A stretch of DNA of 64,000 nt from VAXT01 sp964591295. GTDB lineage: Bacteria > Actinomycetota > Thermoleophilia > Gaiellales > Gaiellaceae. Under the pieces are notes generated by a model, which was given only the letters and a program-made list of their open reading frames with translations, did not search any database and was not told where the DNA came from. Shown piece by piece: positions 28,053 through 38,447 of the stretch. The translations under genes were made by a program, and so were the position numbers. The DNA lies in NCBI GenBank assembly GCA_964591295.1, contig CAZQAG010000009.1:1-64000 (forward strand), read 5' to 3'. Every line of letters begins with the position of its first letter. Positions within the stretch are counted from its first letter, which is position 1.

Positions 28053-28168
28053 CAGTAACCTGCCGCGCAGCTGCCTGTCCGTGATGCCGAAGGCAGCGCG
28101 GACCAGTGGAGGGGGTTCGCTGGAACCGGGAGGTTCCCCCGGGAGATCGTGATGTTCTTCAGCCGCAT
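28052..28168 (-). CDS. Coupled 38-codon small ORF between livF and livH
   Basis: ATG at 28168 lies 2 bp after the livF stop, and its TGA overlaps the livH ATG as TGATG, so it fills the livF-livH gap exactly. The product starts MRLKNITISRGN and ends GSCAAGY. It has no TM helix and a single cysteine, and I do not recognise a family. The reading frame contains a small hairpin, ggaacc / ggttcc. It could be a real small protein, a coupling ORF, or the eroded end of a longer gene. Moderate confidence because length alone is not evidence. Confidence 0.4.
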   Translation of the reverse strand: MRLKNITISRGNLPVPANPLHWSALPSASRTGSCAAGY

Positions 28169-28170
28169 CG

Positions 28171-28878
28171 CTAGTACCCCAGGTACGCCTTCCGCACCGA
28201 CTCGTTCTCGGCCAGCTCTGCGCTCGGCCCTTCGAGCGCGACCCGGCCGACCTCGAGCACGTAGGCGCGGCTGGAGGAGCGCAGCGCAAGGGATGCGTTC
28301 TGCTCGACCACGAGGACGGCGAGGCCCTCCTTCTCGTTCAGCTCGCCGACGATCCGGAAGATCTCGCGCACGACGAGCGGGGCGAGGCCGAGCGAGGGCT
28401 CGTCGAGGAGCAGCATGCGCGGACGGGCCATGAGCGCGCGGGCAAGCGCGAGCATCTGCTGCTCGCCGCCCGAGAGTGTGCCCGCCTGCTGGTCGCGGCG
28501 CTGCTCGATCCACGGGAAGTAGCCGCGGACCCGCTCGTAGTCGTCCGCGAAGCCGTCCCGGCGGAGGTAGGCGCCGAGCCGCAGGTTCTCGTGGACGGAG
28601 AGCTCGCTGAAGATGCCGCGTCCCTCAGGGACGTGCGCGATGCCGATGCGCGCGACCTTCTCCGGCGTGGCTCGGGTGATCTTCTCGCCGGCGAAACTGA
28701 CTGCGCCGGAGGTCGTGACCAGACCGGAGATCGCCCGCAGGGTCGTGGTCTTGCCCGCTCCGTTGCCGCCGAGCACGGCCACGACCTCGCCCTCCCCCAC
28801 GCTCAACGAAACGCCGTGCAGCGCCTCCACCTGCCCGTAGCGGGCTTTCACGTCGTCGAGCTCGAGGAGTGGGGCCAT
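28171..28878 (-). CDS. livF: Branched-chain amino acid ABC ATPase, LivF type
   Basis: 235-residue ATPase: Walker A GGNGAGKTT (about 36-44), signature LSGGEQQMLALARAL, Walker B LLLDEPSLGLAP, switch histidine region replaced in the LivF manner (VVEQNAS). Energises LivHM together with LivG. Its ATG overlaps the livG stop by one base (TGATG). Confidence 0.94.
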   Translation of the reverse strand: MAPLLELDDVKARYGQVEALHGVSLSVGEGEVVAVLGGNGAGKTTTLRAISGLVTTSGAVSFAGEKITRATPEKVARIGIAHVPEGRGIFSELSVHENLRLGAYLRRDGFADDYERVRGYFPWIEQRRDQQAGTLSGGEQQMLALARALMARPRMLLLDEPSLGLAPLVVREIFRIVGELNEKEGLAVLVVEQNASLALRSSSRAYVLEVGRVALEGPSAELAENESVRKAYLGY

Positions 28879-29585
28879 CAGTCGGTCGTTCCCAGGTAGG
28901 CCTCGATCACCGCGGGATCGCGCTGCACCACGGCGGGCGTCCCGGAGGCGATCTTCTTGCCGAAGTCGAGCACGGTGACCGAGTCGGAGATGCGCATGAC
29001 GAGGTTCATGTGGTGCTCGACGAGGAGGATGGTCAGCTCGAAGCGCTCGCGCGTCTTCGCGATGAAGGTCGCCAGCCGCTCGACCTCCTCGTGGCTGAGC
29101 CCGCCGGCCGGCTCGTCGAGCAGGAGCAGGCGCGGCTCGGCGATCAGCGCGCGGGCGAGCTCGACTCGCTTCAGCGTCGCGTACGGGAGCCCGGACGCCG
29201 GCCGCTCGGCGAGGTCGTCGATCTCGACGTACTCGAGAATCTCTCTCGCGCGCGCACGAGCGAGCCTGCGCGTGTGTGCCCCGACGAGGACGTTCTCGAG
29301 GACGGTCATCGTCGGGAACAGCTCGACGTTCTGGAACGTGCGGGCGATGCCGCGGCGCACGACTCGGTGCGCAGGTGTCCCGAGGAGGCTCTCGCCGTCG
29401 AAGGAGACCTCCCCCGAATCGGGCCGGTAGAGGCGCGTGATCACGTTGAAGGCGGTCGTCTTTCCCGCCCCGTTCGGCCCGATCAGCCCGGCGATCTCGC
29501 CACGGGCGACGTCGAACGAGACATCGTCGAGCGCGACGACGCCCCCGAAGCGGCGCGTCACGTTTTTAAGCTGAAGGAGGGGCAT
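28878..29585 (-). CDS. livG: Branched-chain amino acid ABC ATPase, LivG type
   Basis: 235-residue ATPase: Walker A GPNGAGKTT, Q-loop region GIARTFQNVELFPTMTVLENV, Walker B LLLDEPAGGLSHEE and switch EHHMNLVM, the LivG hallmark. The signature motif is YATLKRVELARALI rather than LSGGQ, as in many LivG. ATG 29585 follows the hydrolase stop by 2 bp; the upstream open frame is not used. Confidence 0.94.
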   Translation of the reverse strand: MPLLQLKNVTRRFGGVVALDDVSFDVARGEIAGLIGPNGAGKTTAFNVITRLYRPDSGEVSFDGESLLGTPAHRVVRRGIARTFQNVELFPTMTVLENVLVGAHTRRLARARAREILEYVEIDDLAERPASGLPYATLKRVELARALIAEPRLLLLDEPAGGLSHEEVERLATFIAKTRERFELTILLVEHHMNLVMRISDSVTVLDFGKKIASGTPAVVQRDPAVIEAYLGTTD

Positions 29586-29587
29586 GC

Positions 29588-30829
29588 CTAGGCCCGGCCC
29601 TGGACGAGGTCGAGGAGCCGGTCGAGGACACGGCCTCCTTCCTGGCGCAAGCCGTCGTGCTCGTACTCGTTCGTCAGCCAGGGACGCAGTCCGCGGATGG
29701 CCGCCGCGGTCTCCTCCGAGAACTCGCGCTCGACGTACATGTCCTCCGCGTAGATGACCGCGGCCGCCGGTACCTCGTTCTGCTGCAGCCGCGGCGGGTC
29801 GTAGAGCTTCGGCCACTCGTGCTGAGCGAGGATCTCCGCCGCCCCGGCCAGCGGGCGAAGCGCTTCGTACTCCTCGAACATCCAGGAGTAGACGTGCTCT
29901 CCCGTGAGCAGCGTCGGATCGTCGCGGAGCTCGTCCGGGAAAACCCGATCGGCCGACCAGCCGGTTGTAACGCCGGACGCGTAGCAAGCCTCGTGGATGA
30001 CGGCGTAGATCGGGTTTCGCGGGAATACGTAGGCCCTCTCGATGTCATGCAAGAACGCGGGTGAGCCGAACGGCAGCTCGAGGATGTAGTGCAGCTGCTC
30101 GAACCCGTAGCTCATGCCCAGCATCTGCCCCAGCTGGCGAAAACGCCTCTGGGTGAGCCGATCCCCGCCGGGAAGACGGACGTCTTCTGCCTCGAGTCGA
30201 TCGAGGATGCCCTGCACGCGATCCCGATCGCCCGGATAACTCTCGTAGTAGGCCCGGGTCTTGGCGGCGGTTCGCTCGTAGGTCGCTCGGTAGACGTCGT
30301 CGGGGTGACGCTCGAGCGGCGGGAGCCCGCCCGTCAGAAACGCGGCGGCGAGGCCTTCCGGCGCCTGCGAGAGGTAGTTGACGACGCAGAAGCCGCCAAA
30401 GCTCTGCCCGAGCACGCTCCAGGGCTCGGCTCCGAGTTGATGCCGGATCAACTCGGCGTCGCGGACGATCGAGTCGGCGCGAAAGTGCACCAGGTACTCG
30501 GCCTGCTCTTCCGCGCTGCGCCCGGCGAGGTCCCCCACCGGCGTCGAGCGGCCGGTGCCCCGCTGGTCGAGAAGCAGCACGCGGTAGTCCTCGAGCGCGC
30601 GGGCGAGCCAGGTCTTGTCCACGAGCTGGAGCGGGCGGGGTGACTCGCTTCCGGGGCCGCCCTGGAAGAAGACGAGCCACGGCAGCTCGTCCTGTTCCCG
30701 GCCGGCGGAGACGACTTCGCGTGCGAAGACGGTCAGCTTGCCGCGTTCCGGGCTCGCGTGGTCGAGCGGAACATCGAACTCGTGCTCGCCGAAAACGAGG
30801 TGCGGGGCACGATGAGTGGCGACGCGCAC
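29588..30829 (-). CDS. Proline iminopeptidase-like alpha/beta hydrolase (S33)
   Basis: 413 residues. HGGPG-type oxyanion motif present as FFQGGPGSESPRP, DQRGTGRSTP, nucleophile elbow GQSFGGF and a helical cap, matching prolyl aminopeptidase/tripeptidyl peptidase S33 enzymes. Predicted to release N-terminal proline from peptides. Its stop is 2 bp before livG, so it heads the liv operon and may supply or process the transported amino acid; that link is inference. GTG start. Confidence 0.85.
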   Translation of the reverse strand: MRVATHRAPHLVFGEHEFDVPLDHASPERGKLTVFAREVVSAGREQDELPWLVFFQGGPGSESPRPLQLVDKTWLARALEDYRVLLLDQRGTGRSTPVGDLAGRSAEEQAEYLVHFRADSIVRDAELIRHQLGAEPWSVLGQSFGGFCVVNYLSQAPEGLAAAFLTGGLPPLERHPDDVYRATYERTAAKTRAYYESYPGDRDRVQGILDRLEAEDVRLPGGDRLTQRRFRQLGQMLGMSYGFEQLHYILELPFGSPAFLHDIERAYVFPRNPIYAVIHEACYASGVTTGWSADRVFPDELRDDPTLLTGEHVYSWMFEEYEALRPLAGAAEILAQHEWPKLYDPPRLQQNEVPAAAVIYAEDMYVEREFSEETAAAIRGLRPWLTNEYEHDGLRQEGGRVLDRLLDLVQGRA

Positions 30830-30867
30830 CGCCCGATTCTTCTAGGTCCGAGCTCGGAGCGAGCCGG

Positions 30868-32568
30868 TTAAGCGCAGCCGGCGATGCGTCGCGGCAGTGT
30901 CAGGCGCCGCGAATCGGTGAGCGTGACGAGCGCCTCGAGGAGCGAGCCGTCCGGGCGGGCAAGCCGCTTCGGGACGACGACGTTGAAGGGGGCGCGCGCG
31001 TCTCGCTTGAGCCGCCGGCCGTCGAGGTAGAAGGTGGCTTGCGAGATCCGTCGGACGGACGGGCCGCCGACTCCCACGAGGAGGCGGGAGCGACGGCAGG
31101 TCCGGCCTCCCCTGGAGCGACTCCGGAGCGAGAGGCGAGGACCCTGCCGGCAAACGGGGCCGGCGCATCCACGCAGCCGCGCCAGGCGAGCGGCAAGGTC
31201 GGTCCGAGTGCGGATGAGACGCAGGTCCGCGTGCAGGCTCGTGAGCTGGTAGCGGTCTCGCGCGAGGTTGTACAGCTCTCGCTCTCCCGTCACGTGCTCG
31301 GCGTAGAGCCAGTTCGGCGTGCGGATCGCCGAGTAGGTCGGCGTCTCCAGCAGAAGGTCGCGCCCGGAGTGCAACCGCGGGTTCTGGGCGAACGGCAGCA
31401 GCGACCGGCCGTCCAGGACCCGGCCCGGCTGCGCGCCGGTTGCCGCGACGATCGTCCGCGCCAGGTCGATGTTCGACACGAACTGGCTGCGACGTTCCCC
31501 GGCCGGGATGTCGGGGCCGCGCAAGATCAGCGGGACGCGGATCGAGGGCTCATACAGGAGCACCTTCCCCTGCGGCACGCGATGCTCGCCGTGGAAGAAC
31601 CCGTTGTCAGAGGTGAAGAGGATGTACGTCTTGTCGAGCTCGCCGATCGCCGCCAGCTGGTTGACGATCAGTCCGACGGCGTCGTCGACCGCGAGCAGCG
31701 ACTCGAGCCGCTGCTGGTAGTTCTCGCGGATCGCGGCAATTCGCGCGTTCGTCAGCAGAGGCCTGTTTCGGATGCCTGCGGGCTTGTCGGAGACGTCGAT
31801 CTCGTTGAACGAGGGCGGAAGCGGGAGCGGCTGGGTCGTGAAGTAGTTGCGGTGCCGGACGGCGGGCGACGGAGTCCCCTGGTTGGCGGGGTCGTCGGGG
31901 TCGCGCGGCTGTCCGCTATGCGGTGCGAGGAAGGCGACCGAGAGGAAGAACGGTCGTGGGTCGACGGCTTGCCGGGTGATGATGTCCACGGCCTTACGCG
32001 CATAGACGTCCGTCTGGTAGTTGGCCGCACCCGTGCCGTAGTTGACGACCTTCCCGTTCTCGTTGAGGTTGTAGTTGTAGTACCGGTACGTAGTCGGGTC
32101 GATCGAGCCGTACCACTCGCCCCAGCCCGGCGGGACCTCGGTTGCGTTCCTGGTGCCGTAGCCGTTCAGGTACTTGCCGAGGTGAATCGTCTGGTAGCCC
32201 GCGCGCTGGAGCCAGACGGGCAGCGTGTTCGTGCTGTCGAGCTTGTAGTAGCCGCCGTTCGGCGACACGTTGCCCCAGACGCCGTGATTGTGCGCGTACT
32301 GGCCGGTCAGGAAGGTGGAGCGGGACGGGCAGCAGAGCGAGTAGGAGACGAAGTTGTTGTCGAAGGTGACGCCCCGGTCGGCAAGAAGGCCGCGAACATT
32401 CGGCATCACGCGCACCGACTCGAGCGCCTGGTCGTCGGTCATCAGCATGACGACGTTCGGACGAATCGCAGGCGAGGCGCTCTCGGCGTCGCTGGAAGCG
32501 AGCCCAGCGGCGGCGGCGATCCCTGCGGCTAGGGCCGCCATCACAATCCAACGATTCGAGGCTGCCAT
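30868..32568 (-). CDS. Exported type I sulfatase
   Basis: 566 residues from ATG 32568, with an N-terminal signal/anchor (about residues 7-25). Metal site TDDQ near 44-47 and the sulfatase signature CCPSR at 79-83, where Cys79 would be oxidised to formylglycine. LGKYLNGYG, TSDNGFFHGEH and NWLYAEH are further family blocks. Acts on sulfate esters outside the cytoplasm, substrate unknown. A basic arginine-rich stretch (about 465-490) precedes a C-terminal beta domain. The cysteine-type maturase is not in the window. Confidence 0.88.
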   Translation of the reverse strand: MAASNRWIVMAALAAGIAAAAGLASSDAESASPAIRPNVVMLMTDDQALESVRVMPNVRGLLADRGVTFDNNFVSYSLCCPSRSTFLTGQYAHNHGVWGNVSPNGGYYKLDSTNTLPVWLQRAGYQTIHLGKYLNGYGTRNATEVPPGWGEWYGSIDPTTYRYYNYNLNENGKVVNYGTGAANYQTDVYARKAVDIITRQAVDPRPFFLSVAFLAPHSGQPRDPDDPANQGTPSPAVRHRNYFTTQPLPLPPSFNEIDVSDKPAGIRNRPLLTNARIAAIRENYQQRLESLLAVDDAVGLIVNQLAAIGELDKTYILFTSDNGFFHGEHRVPQGKVLLYEPSIRVPLILRGPDIPAGERRSQFVSNIDLARTIVAATGAQPGRVLDGRSLLPFAQNPRLHSGRDLLLETPTYSAIRTPNWLYAEHVTGERELYNLARDRYQLTSLHADLRLIRTRTDLAARLARLRGCAGPVCRQGPRLSLRSRSRGGRTCRRSRLLVGVGGPSVRRISQATFYLDGRRLKRDARAPFNVVVPKRLARPDGSLLEALVTLTDSRRLTLPRRIAGCA

Positions 32569-32622
32569 CGGGGTGAGTCTTCCCCGTAGCCGTGAGCGCT
32601 TTGTAAGGACGCTGTGAAATCT

Positions 32623-32676
32623 TCGTACAAGATCAAACAATGTTTGATCTTGTACGAGATCAAACAATGTTTCTCC
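32623..32676 (+). promoter_or_regulatory. Palindromic operator of the vapBC locus
   Basis: A perfect palindrome with 17-bp arms: tcgtacaagatcaaaca (32623-32639), central a, and its complement (32641-32657). The core aaacaatgttt recurs 27 bp downstream (32662-32672) within gaga...tctc. AT-rich against the GC-rich genome and directly upstream of vapB, with a possible -10 TACGAT at 32692-32697. Expected binding site for the VapB-VapC complex (autoregulation). Confidence 0.75.
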
Positions 32677-32705
32677 AAGATTTCAATGCGCTACGATAAA
32701 ATTCA

Positions 32706-32942
32706 ATGCAGATGCGAAAGATCACTGCAGGAGGACAGATCTCTCTGCCCGCGAGCGTTCGGAGACGATGGCAGACGAGGTCAGTCGCGGTCGAGGATCT
32801 CGGCGACCGCGTAGTCGTGCGACCGCTGCCCGATGACCCGATCGTCGCGGCGCGCGGAGTGCTGAGAGGAAAGATCAGCTCTTCGGCTTCGCTGCGAGCG
32901 AAAGCTCGAAGAGATGAGGCAGCCGCCGAAGACCGGCGGTGA
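32706..32942 (+). CDS. vapB: AbrB/MazE-fold antitoxin (VapB-like)
   Basis: 78 residues. N-terminal swapped-hairpin AbrB DNA-binding domain (MRKITAGGQISLPASVRRRW, then VVVRPLP) and a charged C-terminal tail rich in Ala, Arg and Glu that would wrap the toxin. Start at 32706 or the second ATG at 32712. It overlaps the toxin gene by 4 bp (GTGA), the normal antitoxin-toxin order. Confidence 0.85.
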   Translation: MQMRKITAGGQISLPASVRRRWQTRSVAVEDLGDRVVVRPLPDDPIVAARGVLRGKISSSASLRAKARRDEAAAEDRR

Positions 32943-33343
32943 GCCTTCTCGACGCGTACGCGCTCGTCGCGCTGCTCGCAGACGAGCCGGCAGCCGAAGA
33001 GGTCGAGGCGATCCTGAGTGACGGCGGAGCGCGGGTCGTCGTCGTCAACCTGGCCGAAGCGATCGATGTCTCGCAGCGGGTGCACGACCTACCGAACGAT
33101 GCGGTCCGGGCCGCTTTGGAGCCACTCTTGCTGGCGCGCGTCCTGTCGGCGGCGGTCTCCGACGAGTCCCACGCCTGGTCGGCAGCCGAGATCCGGGCGG
33201 ATCACTACGACCGCAAGACGAAAAGCCTCTCCATGGCCGACTGCTTCCTTCTTGCCCATGCGCTGGTCGATGCAGTGCCGGTGGCAACCTCCGATCCCGC
33301 GATCGCCCTTGTCGCTGGAGCACTGGGTGTGGAGGTGATCCGC

Positions 33344-33358
<15 letters not shown>
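32939..33358 (+). CDS. vapC: PIN-domain ribonuclease toxin (VapC-like)
   Basis: 139 residues with PIN acidic residues Asp5 (LLDAYAL), Glu40 (NLAEAID), Asp in MADCFLLAHAL and TSDPAIA. Mg-dependent RNase toxins of this type usually cut tRNA or rRNA. GTG start overlaps vapB. The 3' end overlaps the convergent YyaL-like gene by 15 bp. Complete, so the pair looks functional. Confidence 0.87.
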
Positions 33359-35275
<1,917 letters not shown>

Positions 35276-35287
35276 GATAATCCCGGC

Positions 35288-35836
35288 ATGAGGAGTGCCG
35301 CCGTGCTCGCGGGGCTTACCATCATCCTCGCCGGGTGCGCTTCGAGCCCGTCAGGCGCCGGTACGACATCCACTCGACAACCGGATTTCTTCATTGAGTT
35401 GCCACCAACGAAGCGATCCTGCCGCGGCTCGGAGCTTGCACCGGCGCTCTTTCTACAGGGAGCGACTGGGAAGCTAATCGGTGGAATGCGATTCCGCGTG
35501 ACCGGAGATACGGCTTGCTCGATCCACTTCGGTCCGCCGCGCGTTTCGTTCATCGGCACGAGCGCGCCGGTCGATGTCTACCTGATGCCAGCCATGACCC
35601 CCCGGGGAGACGCGCGACCGAACAGCGCTCTCGGCTCGCTTCGCCGGGGTGATCGCGTAGTCGTAGATCTCGTGTGGAGCAATTGGTGCTCTGGGCGGCC
35701 GCCGAGGACTCTCTCCATCACACTTCCGATCGAACGCCCGACATTCCGAATCGCATTGCCATTTGGTACGCCGCGGTGCGATTCAGCGGGTCGCCCATCA
35801 AGGCTCGGCGTCGGCCCCGTCGTCCCGCTTCGCTAG
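35288..35836 (+). CDS. Hypothetical lipoprotein
   Basis: 182 residues with signal and lipobox LAGC (Cys about 16). The mature part has four more cysteines and a beta-rich pattern (GGMRFRVTGDTACSIHFGPPRVSFIG) resembling DUF4232-like exported domains. Starts 12 bp from the divergent YyaL gene. Function unknown. Base composition is slightly less GC-rich than the neighbours. Confidence 0.6.
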   Translation: MRSAAVLAGLTIILAGCASSPSGAGTTSTRQPDFFIELPPTKRSCRGSELAPALFLQGATGKLIGGMRFRVTGDTACSIHFGPPRVSFIGTSAPVDVYLMPAMTPRGDARPNSALGSLRRGDRVVVDLVWSNWCSGRPPRTLSITLPIERPTFRIALPFGTPRCDSAGRPSRLGVGPVVPLR

Positions 35837-36213
35837 TCAGACCCCGCCCAGGTCCAGAGCTCGACGACGTTGCCGTCGGGGTCCTCGACGTATGCTGCCC
35901 GGCCACTGGATCCGAAGTCCTCCTGATGCGGCTCGTAGCCGCGCTCGCGCAGCGTCCCGACGGCAGCGTCGTAATCCGACTCCGCGACGTGCATGGCGTA
36001 GTGCACGTGCGCGCCGCCTTGACCGCCCGCGATTCCGACTTGCGGAGACCAGAGGCCAATCCGGGTTCGGTCGCCGACCAGCACCCAGACGCGCTCATCC
36101 GAGCGGGACTGAACGGTGAGCCCGAGCACCTCGGTGTAGAAGCGAGCGGCAGCATCGAGATCGGCGACCTCGAGCACGAGCTCGTTGACGCCGGTGACCG
36201 GAATGCCGCTCAG
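35833..36213 (-). CDS. VOC/glyoxalase family protein, non-standard start
   Basis: About 125 residues of the vicinal oxygen chelate fold: NELVLEVADLDAAARFYTEVLGL, then GGAHVHYAMHV and YVEDPDGNVVELW with the usual His and Glu metal ligands. Substrate unknown. No ATG, GTG or TTG lies at the expected N-terminus: the candidates are CTG at 36213 (GGAG about 8 nt upstream) or ATT at 36204, both overlapping or abutting the stop of the MFS gene (TGA 36212-36210). Confidence 0.78.
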   Translation of the reverse strand: MSGIPVTGVNELVLEVADLDAAARFYTEVLGLTVQSRSDERVWVLVGDRTRIGLWSPQVGIAGGQGGAHVHYAMHVAESDYDAAVGTLRERGYEPHQEDFGSSGRAAYVEDPDGNVVELWTWAGSD

Positions 36214-37646
36214 GTGGGGAGCTCCACCGCCTCGGGATGGGCGACTTCCTTGCGGCGGATAAGCACGAGCGTGGCCACGAGCGACGCGATCCACAGGCTC
36301 GCGCAGACCCAGAAGCCCCACCGGAAACCGCCTGTCAATGCGTCTGCAGGCGGCTTCCCTTCCGCAAAGAGCGTGTCGGCATGTGTGAACGCGACCGTCG
36401 ACAACACGGCGGTCCCGATCGCGCCGCCGACCTGCTGGGAAGTGTTGAAGAGCCCGGAGGCCAGCCCCGCATCGTCCTCACGGACTCCCGCGAGCGCAGC
36501 GATCGTCAGCGGGATGTACGTGAAAGGAAGCCCGATGCCGACCGCGACGAAGCCCGGCAGCAGGTCGACCGGATAGGAGCCGTCCGGGCTGATCTGGGTG
36601 TACCAGAGAGATCCGAAGACGAGCAGGCCCATGCCTGTGAGCAGCACGGGCTTCACGCCGATCCGCGTCACGAGCGCCTGCGCCGGCCCGGCGAAGAGGA
36701 CAGCCGTCCCCGCCGTGGCGAGGAACCCGACTCCGGTCTGAAGCACGGACAGTTGCAGCACCCCTTGCATGTAGAGGGTCAGCAGCAGGAACGAGCCAAA
36801 GATGCCGCCCGACTGGAGCAACGCGACGAAGTTGGCGGCCGAGAGCAGGCGGATCCGGAAGATCCTCAGCGGCATCAACGGGGCGCGCTCGCGCGCCTCC
36901 CAGATCAGGAAGCCCACGAGTAGAGCTCCGGAGAGCACGAGCACCCCGATCGTCTCGAACGTGGCCCAGCCCTTGTCGGGCGCCTGTGAGATCCCGTACA
37001 CGAGGGCGACGAGGCCTGACGTGACCAGAATCGCACCGAGCGGGTCGTAGTCGTGCACGACGTCCTCTCGCCGGCTCTCGCGGACATAGATCGGCGTCAA
37101 CGCGAGGACGAGCAAGCCGACGGGGACGTTGACCCAGAAGATCCACTCCCAGCCGAGGTACTTCGTGAGGATGCCGCCGAAGAGCACGCCGGCCGCCGCG
37201 CCGCTTCCTGCGACCCCTCCCCAGGCGCCAAGCGCTTTGTTGCGCTCGCTGCCCTCGGTGAACGTCGTCGAGATGATCGAGAGCGCCGACGGCGTGACGA
37301 TCGCGGCACCAAGCCCCTGAACTGCCCGAGCGATGATCAGCATCTCGTCCGAGGTCGATAGCCCGCAGACGAGCGAGGCCACGGTGAAGAGGGCCAGCCC
37401 GCCCATGAAGATGAGGCGGCGGCCGAGGAGGTCGGCCGCGCGGCCGCCGAGCAGCAGGAACCCGCCGTAGGTGAGGCTGTAGGCGGTGATCACCCACTGG
37501 AGGTTCTTGTCGGCGAAGTTGAGGTCGCTGCCGATCGACGGCAGCGCCACGTTGACGATCGCGATATCGAGCACCACGACGAAGATCGCGGCGCAGACGA
37601 GGATGAGCGCTTTCCAGCGGCGGGGGTCGGGTGCGACGGCGTTCAC
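36210..37646 (-). CDS. MFS drug exporter, DHA2 (EmrB/QacA) family
   Basis: 478 residues, about 14 TM helices. Motif A GGRAADLLGRRLIFMGG and motif C-like GSGAAAGVLFGGILTKYLGWEWIFWVNVPVG are typical of the proton-coupled DHA2 multidrug exporters. Codes directly into the VOC gene with stop/start overlap. Substrate not predictable. Confidence 0.9.
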   Translation of the reverse strand: MNAVAPDPRRWKALILVCAAIFVVVLDIAIVNVALPSIGSDLNFADKNLQWVITAYSLTYGGFLLLGGRAADLLGRRLIFMGGLALFTVASLVCGLSTSDEMLIIARAVQGLGAAIVTPSALSIISTTFTEGSERNKALGAWGGVAGSGAAAGVLFGGILTKYLGWEWIFWVNVPVGLLVLALTPIYVRESRREDVVHDYDPLGAILVTSGLVALVYGISQAPDKGWATFETIGVLVLSGALLVGFLIWEARERAPLMPLRIFRIRLLSAANFVALLQSGGIFGSFLLLTLYMQGVLQLSVLQTGVGFLATAGTAVLFAGPAQALVTRIGVKPVLLTGMGLLVFGSLWYTQISPDGSYPVDLLPGFVAVGIGLPFTYIPLTIAALAGVREDDAGLASGLFNTSQQVGGAIGTAVLSTVAFTHADTLFAEGKPPADALTGGFRWGFWVCASLWIASLVATLVLIRRKEVAHPEAVELPT

Positions 37647-37688
37647 TCGGCTCGAAGGCGAGCCTAGCGGTTCGTAGACTCAACCGTG

Positions 37689-38447
37689 ATGGCCTCTCTC
37701 CCCGGCGGCACGGTCACTTTCCTCTTCACCGACATCGAGGGCTCGACGCGGCTGCTGCAGGCGCTCGGCGACGACTACGGAGAGGTCGTCCGCCATCACC
37801 GCCTCCTGCTGCGCGAGCACCTCGGCGCAAAGGGCGGCACCGAAGTGGACACGCAGGGCGACGCGTTCTTCTACTCCTTCCCGCGCGCTCGGGACGCCGT
37901 CGCGGGCGCGGTTGCCGCTCAGCGCGCGCTCGCCCAGCAGACATGGCCGCAGGGTGCCGAGGTGCGGGTGCGGATGGGCCTCCACACGGGCGAGCCGTCC
38001 GTTGGCGACGAGGGCTACCTCGGGCTCGATGTCGTCCGCGCGGCGCGCATCTGCTCGGCCGGCCACGGAGGCCAGATCCTGCTCTCGGAGACGACCCGGG
38101 CGCTCCTCGGAAACGACCTGCCCGAGGGCGCGTCGGTGGTCGACCTGGGCCAGCAGAACCTCAAGGACGTCCAGCACGAGCGGATCTTCCAGTTGGCGCT
38201 CGAAGGCGGGCCAGAGAGCTTCCCGCCCCTCAAGAGCGAGGCGCCCAAGAGCGCGCCCGATGCGCTCGCGGAGCGGATCGAGCGCCACGTGGGGGACATG
38301 ATCGAGCAGTCGCTCCAGGAATCGCTCAGCGGCGGCCGCCCGGCCCCGACCAGAACGGTGAAGCTGACCGCCCTCGGGCTCGCCAAGCTCGTCCTCGTCG
38401 TGCTCACGGTCCTCGTCATCGTCTGGCTCGTCCGGAACATCCTGTGA
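37689..38447 (+). CDS. Class III adenylate/guanylate cyclase, tail-anchored
   Basis: About 252 residues. A single cyclase homology domain (about 1-165): TFLFTDIEGSTRLL carries the first metal Asp and DTQGDAFFYSFP the second; RAARI supplies the transition-state arginine. A linker follows, then a C-terminal TM helix (about 228-250), so the catalytic domain faces the cytoplasm as a tail-anchored protein. Start ATG 37689 or the adjacent GTG 37686. Overlaps the GNAT gene by GTGA. Confidence 0.83.
   Translation: MASLPGGTVTFLFTDIEGSTRLLQALGDDYGEVVRHHRLLLREHLGAKGGTEVDTQGDAFFYSFPRARDAVAGAVAAQRALAQQTWPQGAEVRVRMGLHTGEPSVGDEGYLGLDVVRAARICSAGHGGQILLSETTRALLGNDLPEGASVVDLGQQNLKDVQHERIFQLALEGGPESFPPLKSEAPKSAPDALAERIERHVGDMIEQSLQESLSGGRPAPTRTVKLTALGLAKLVLVVLTVLVIVWLVRNIL

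Noticed and set aside
30640..32532. 630-codon open frame on the plus strand
   Set aside because: Antisense to the sulfatase, whose catalytic motifs are clear.
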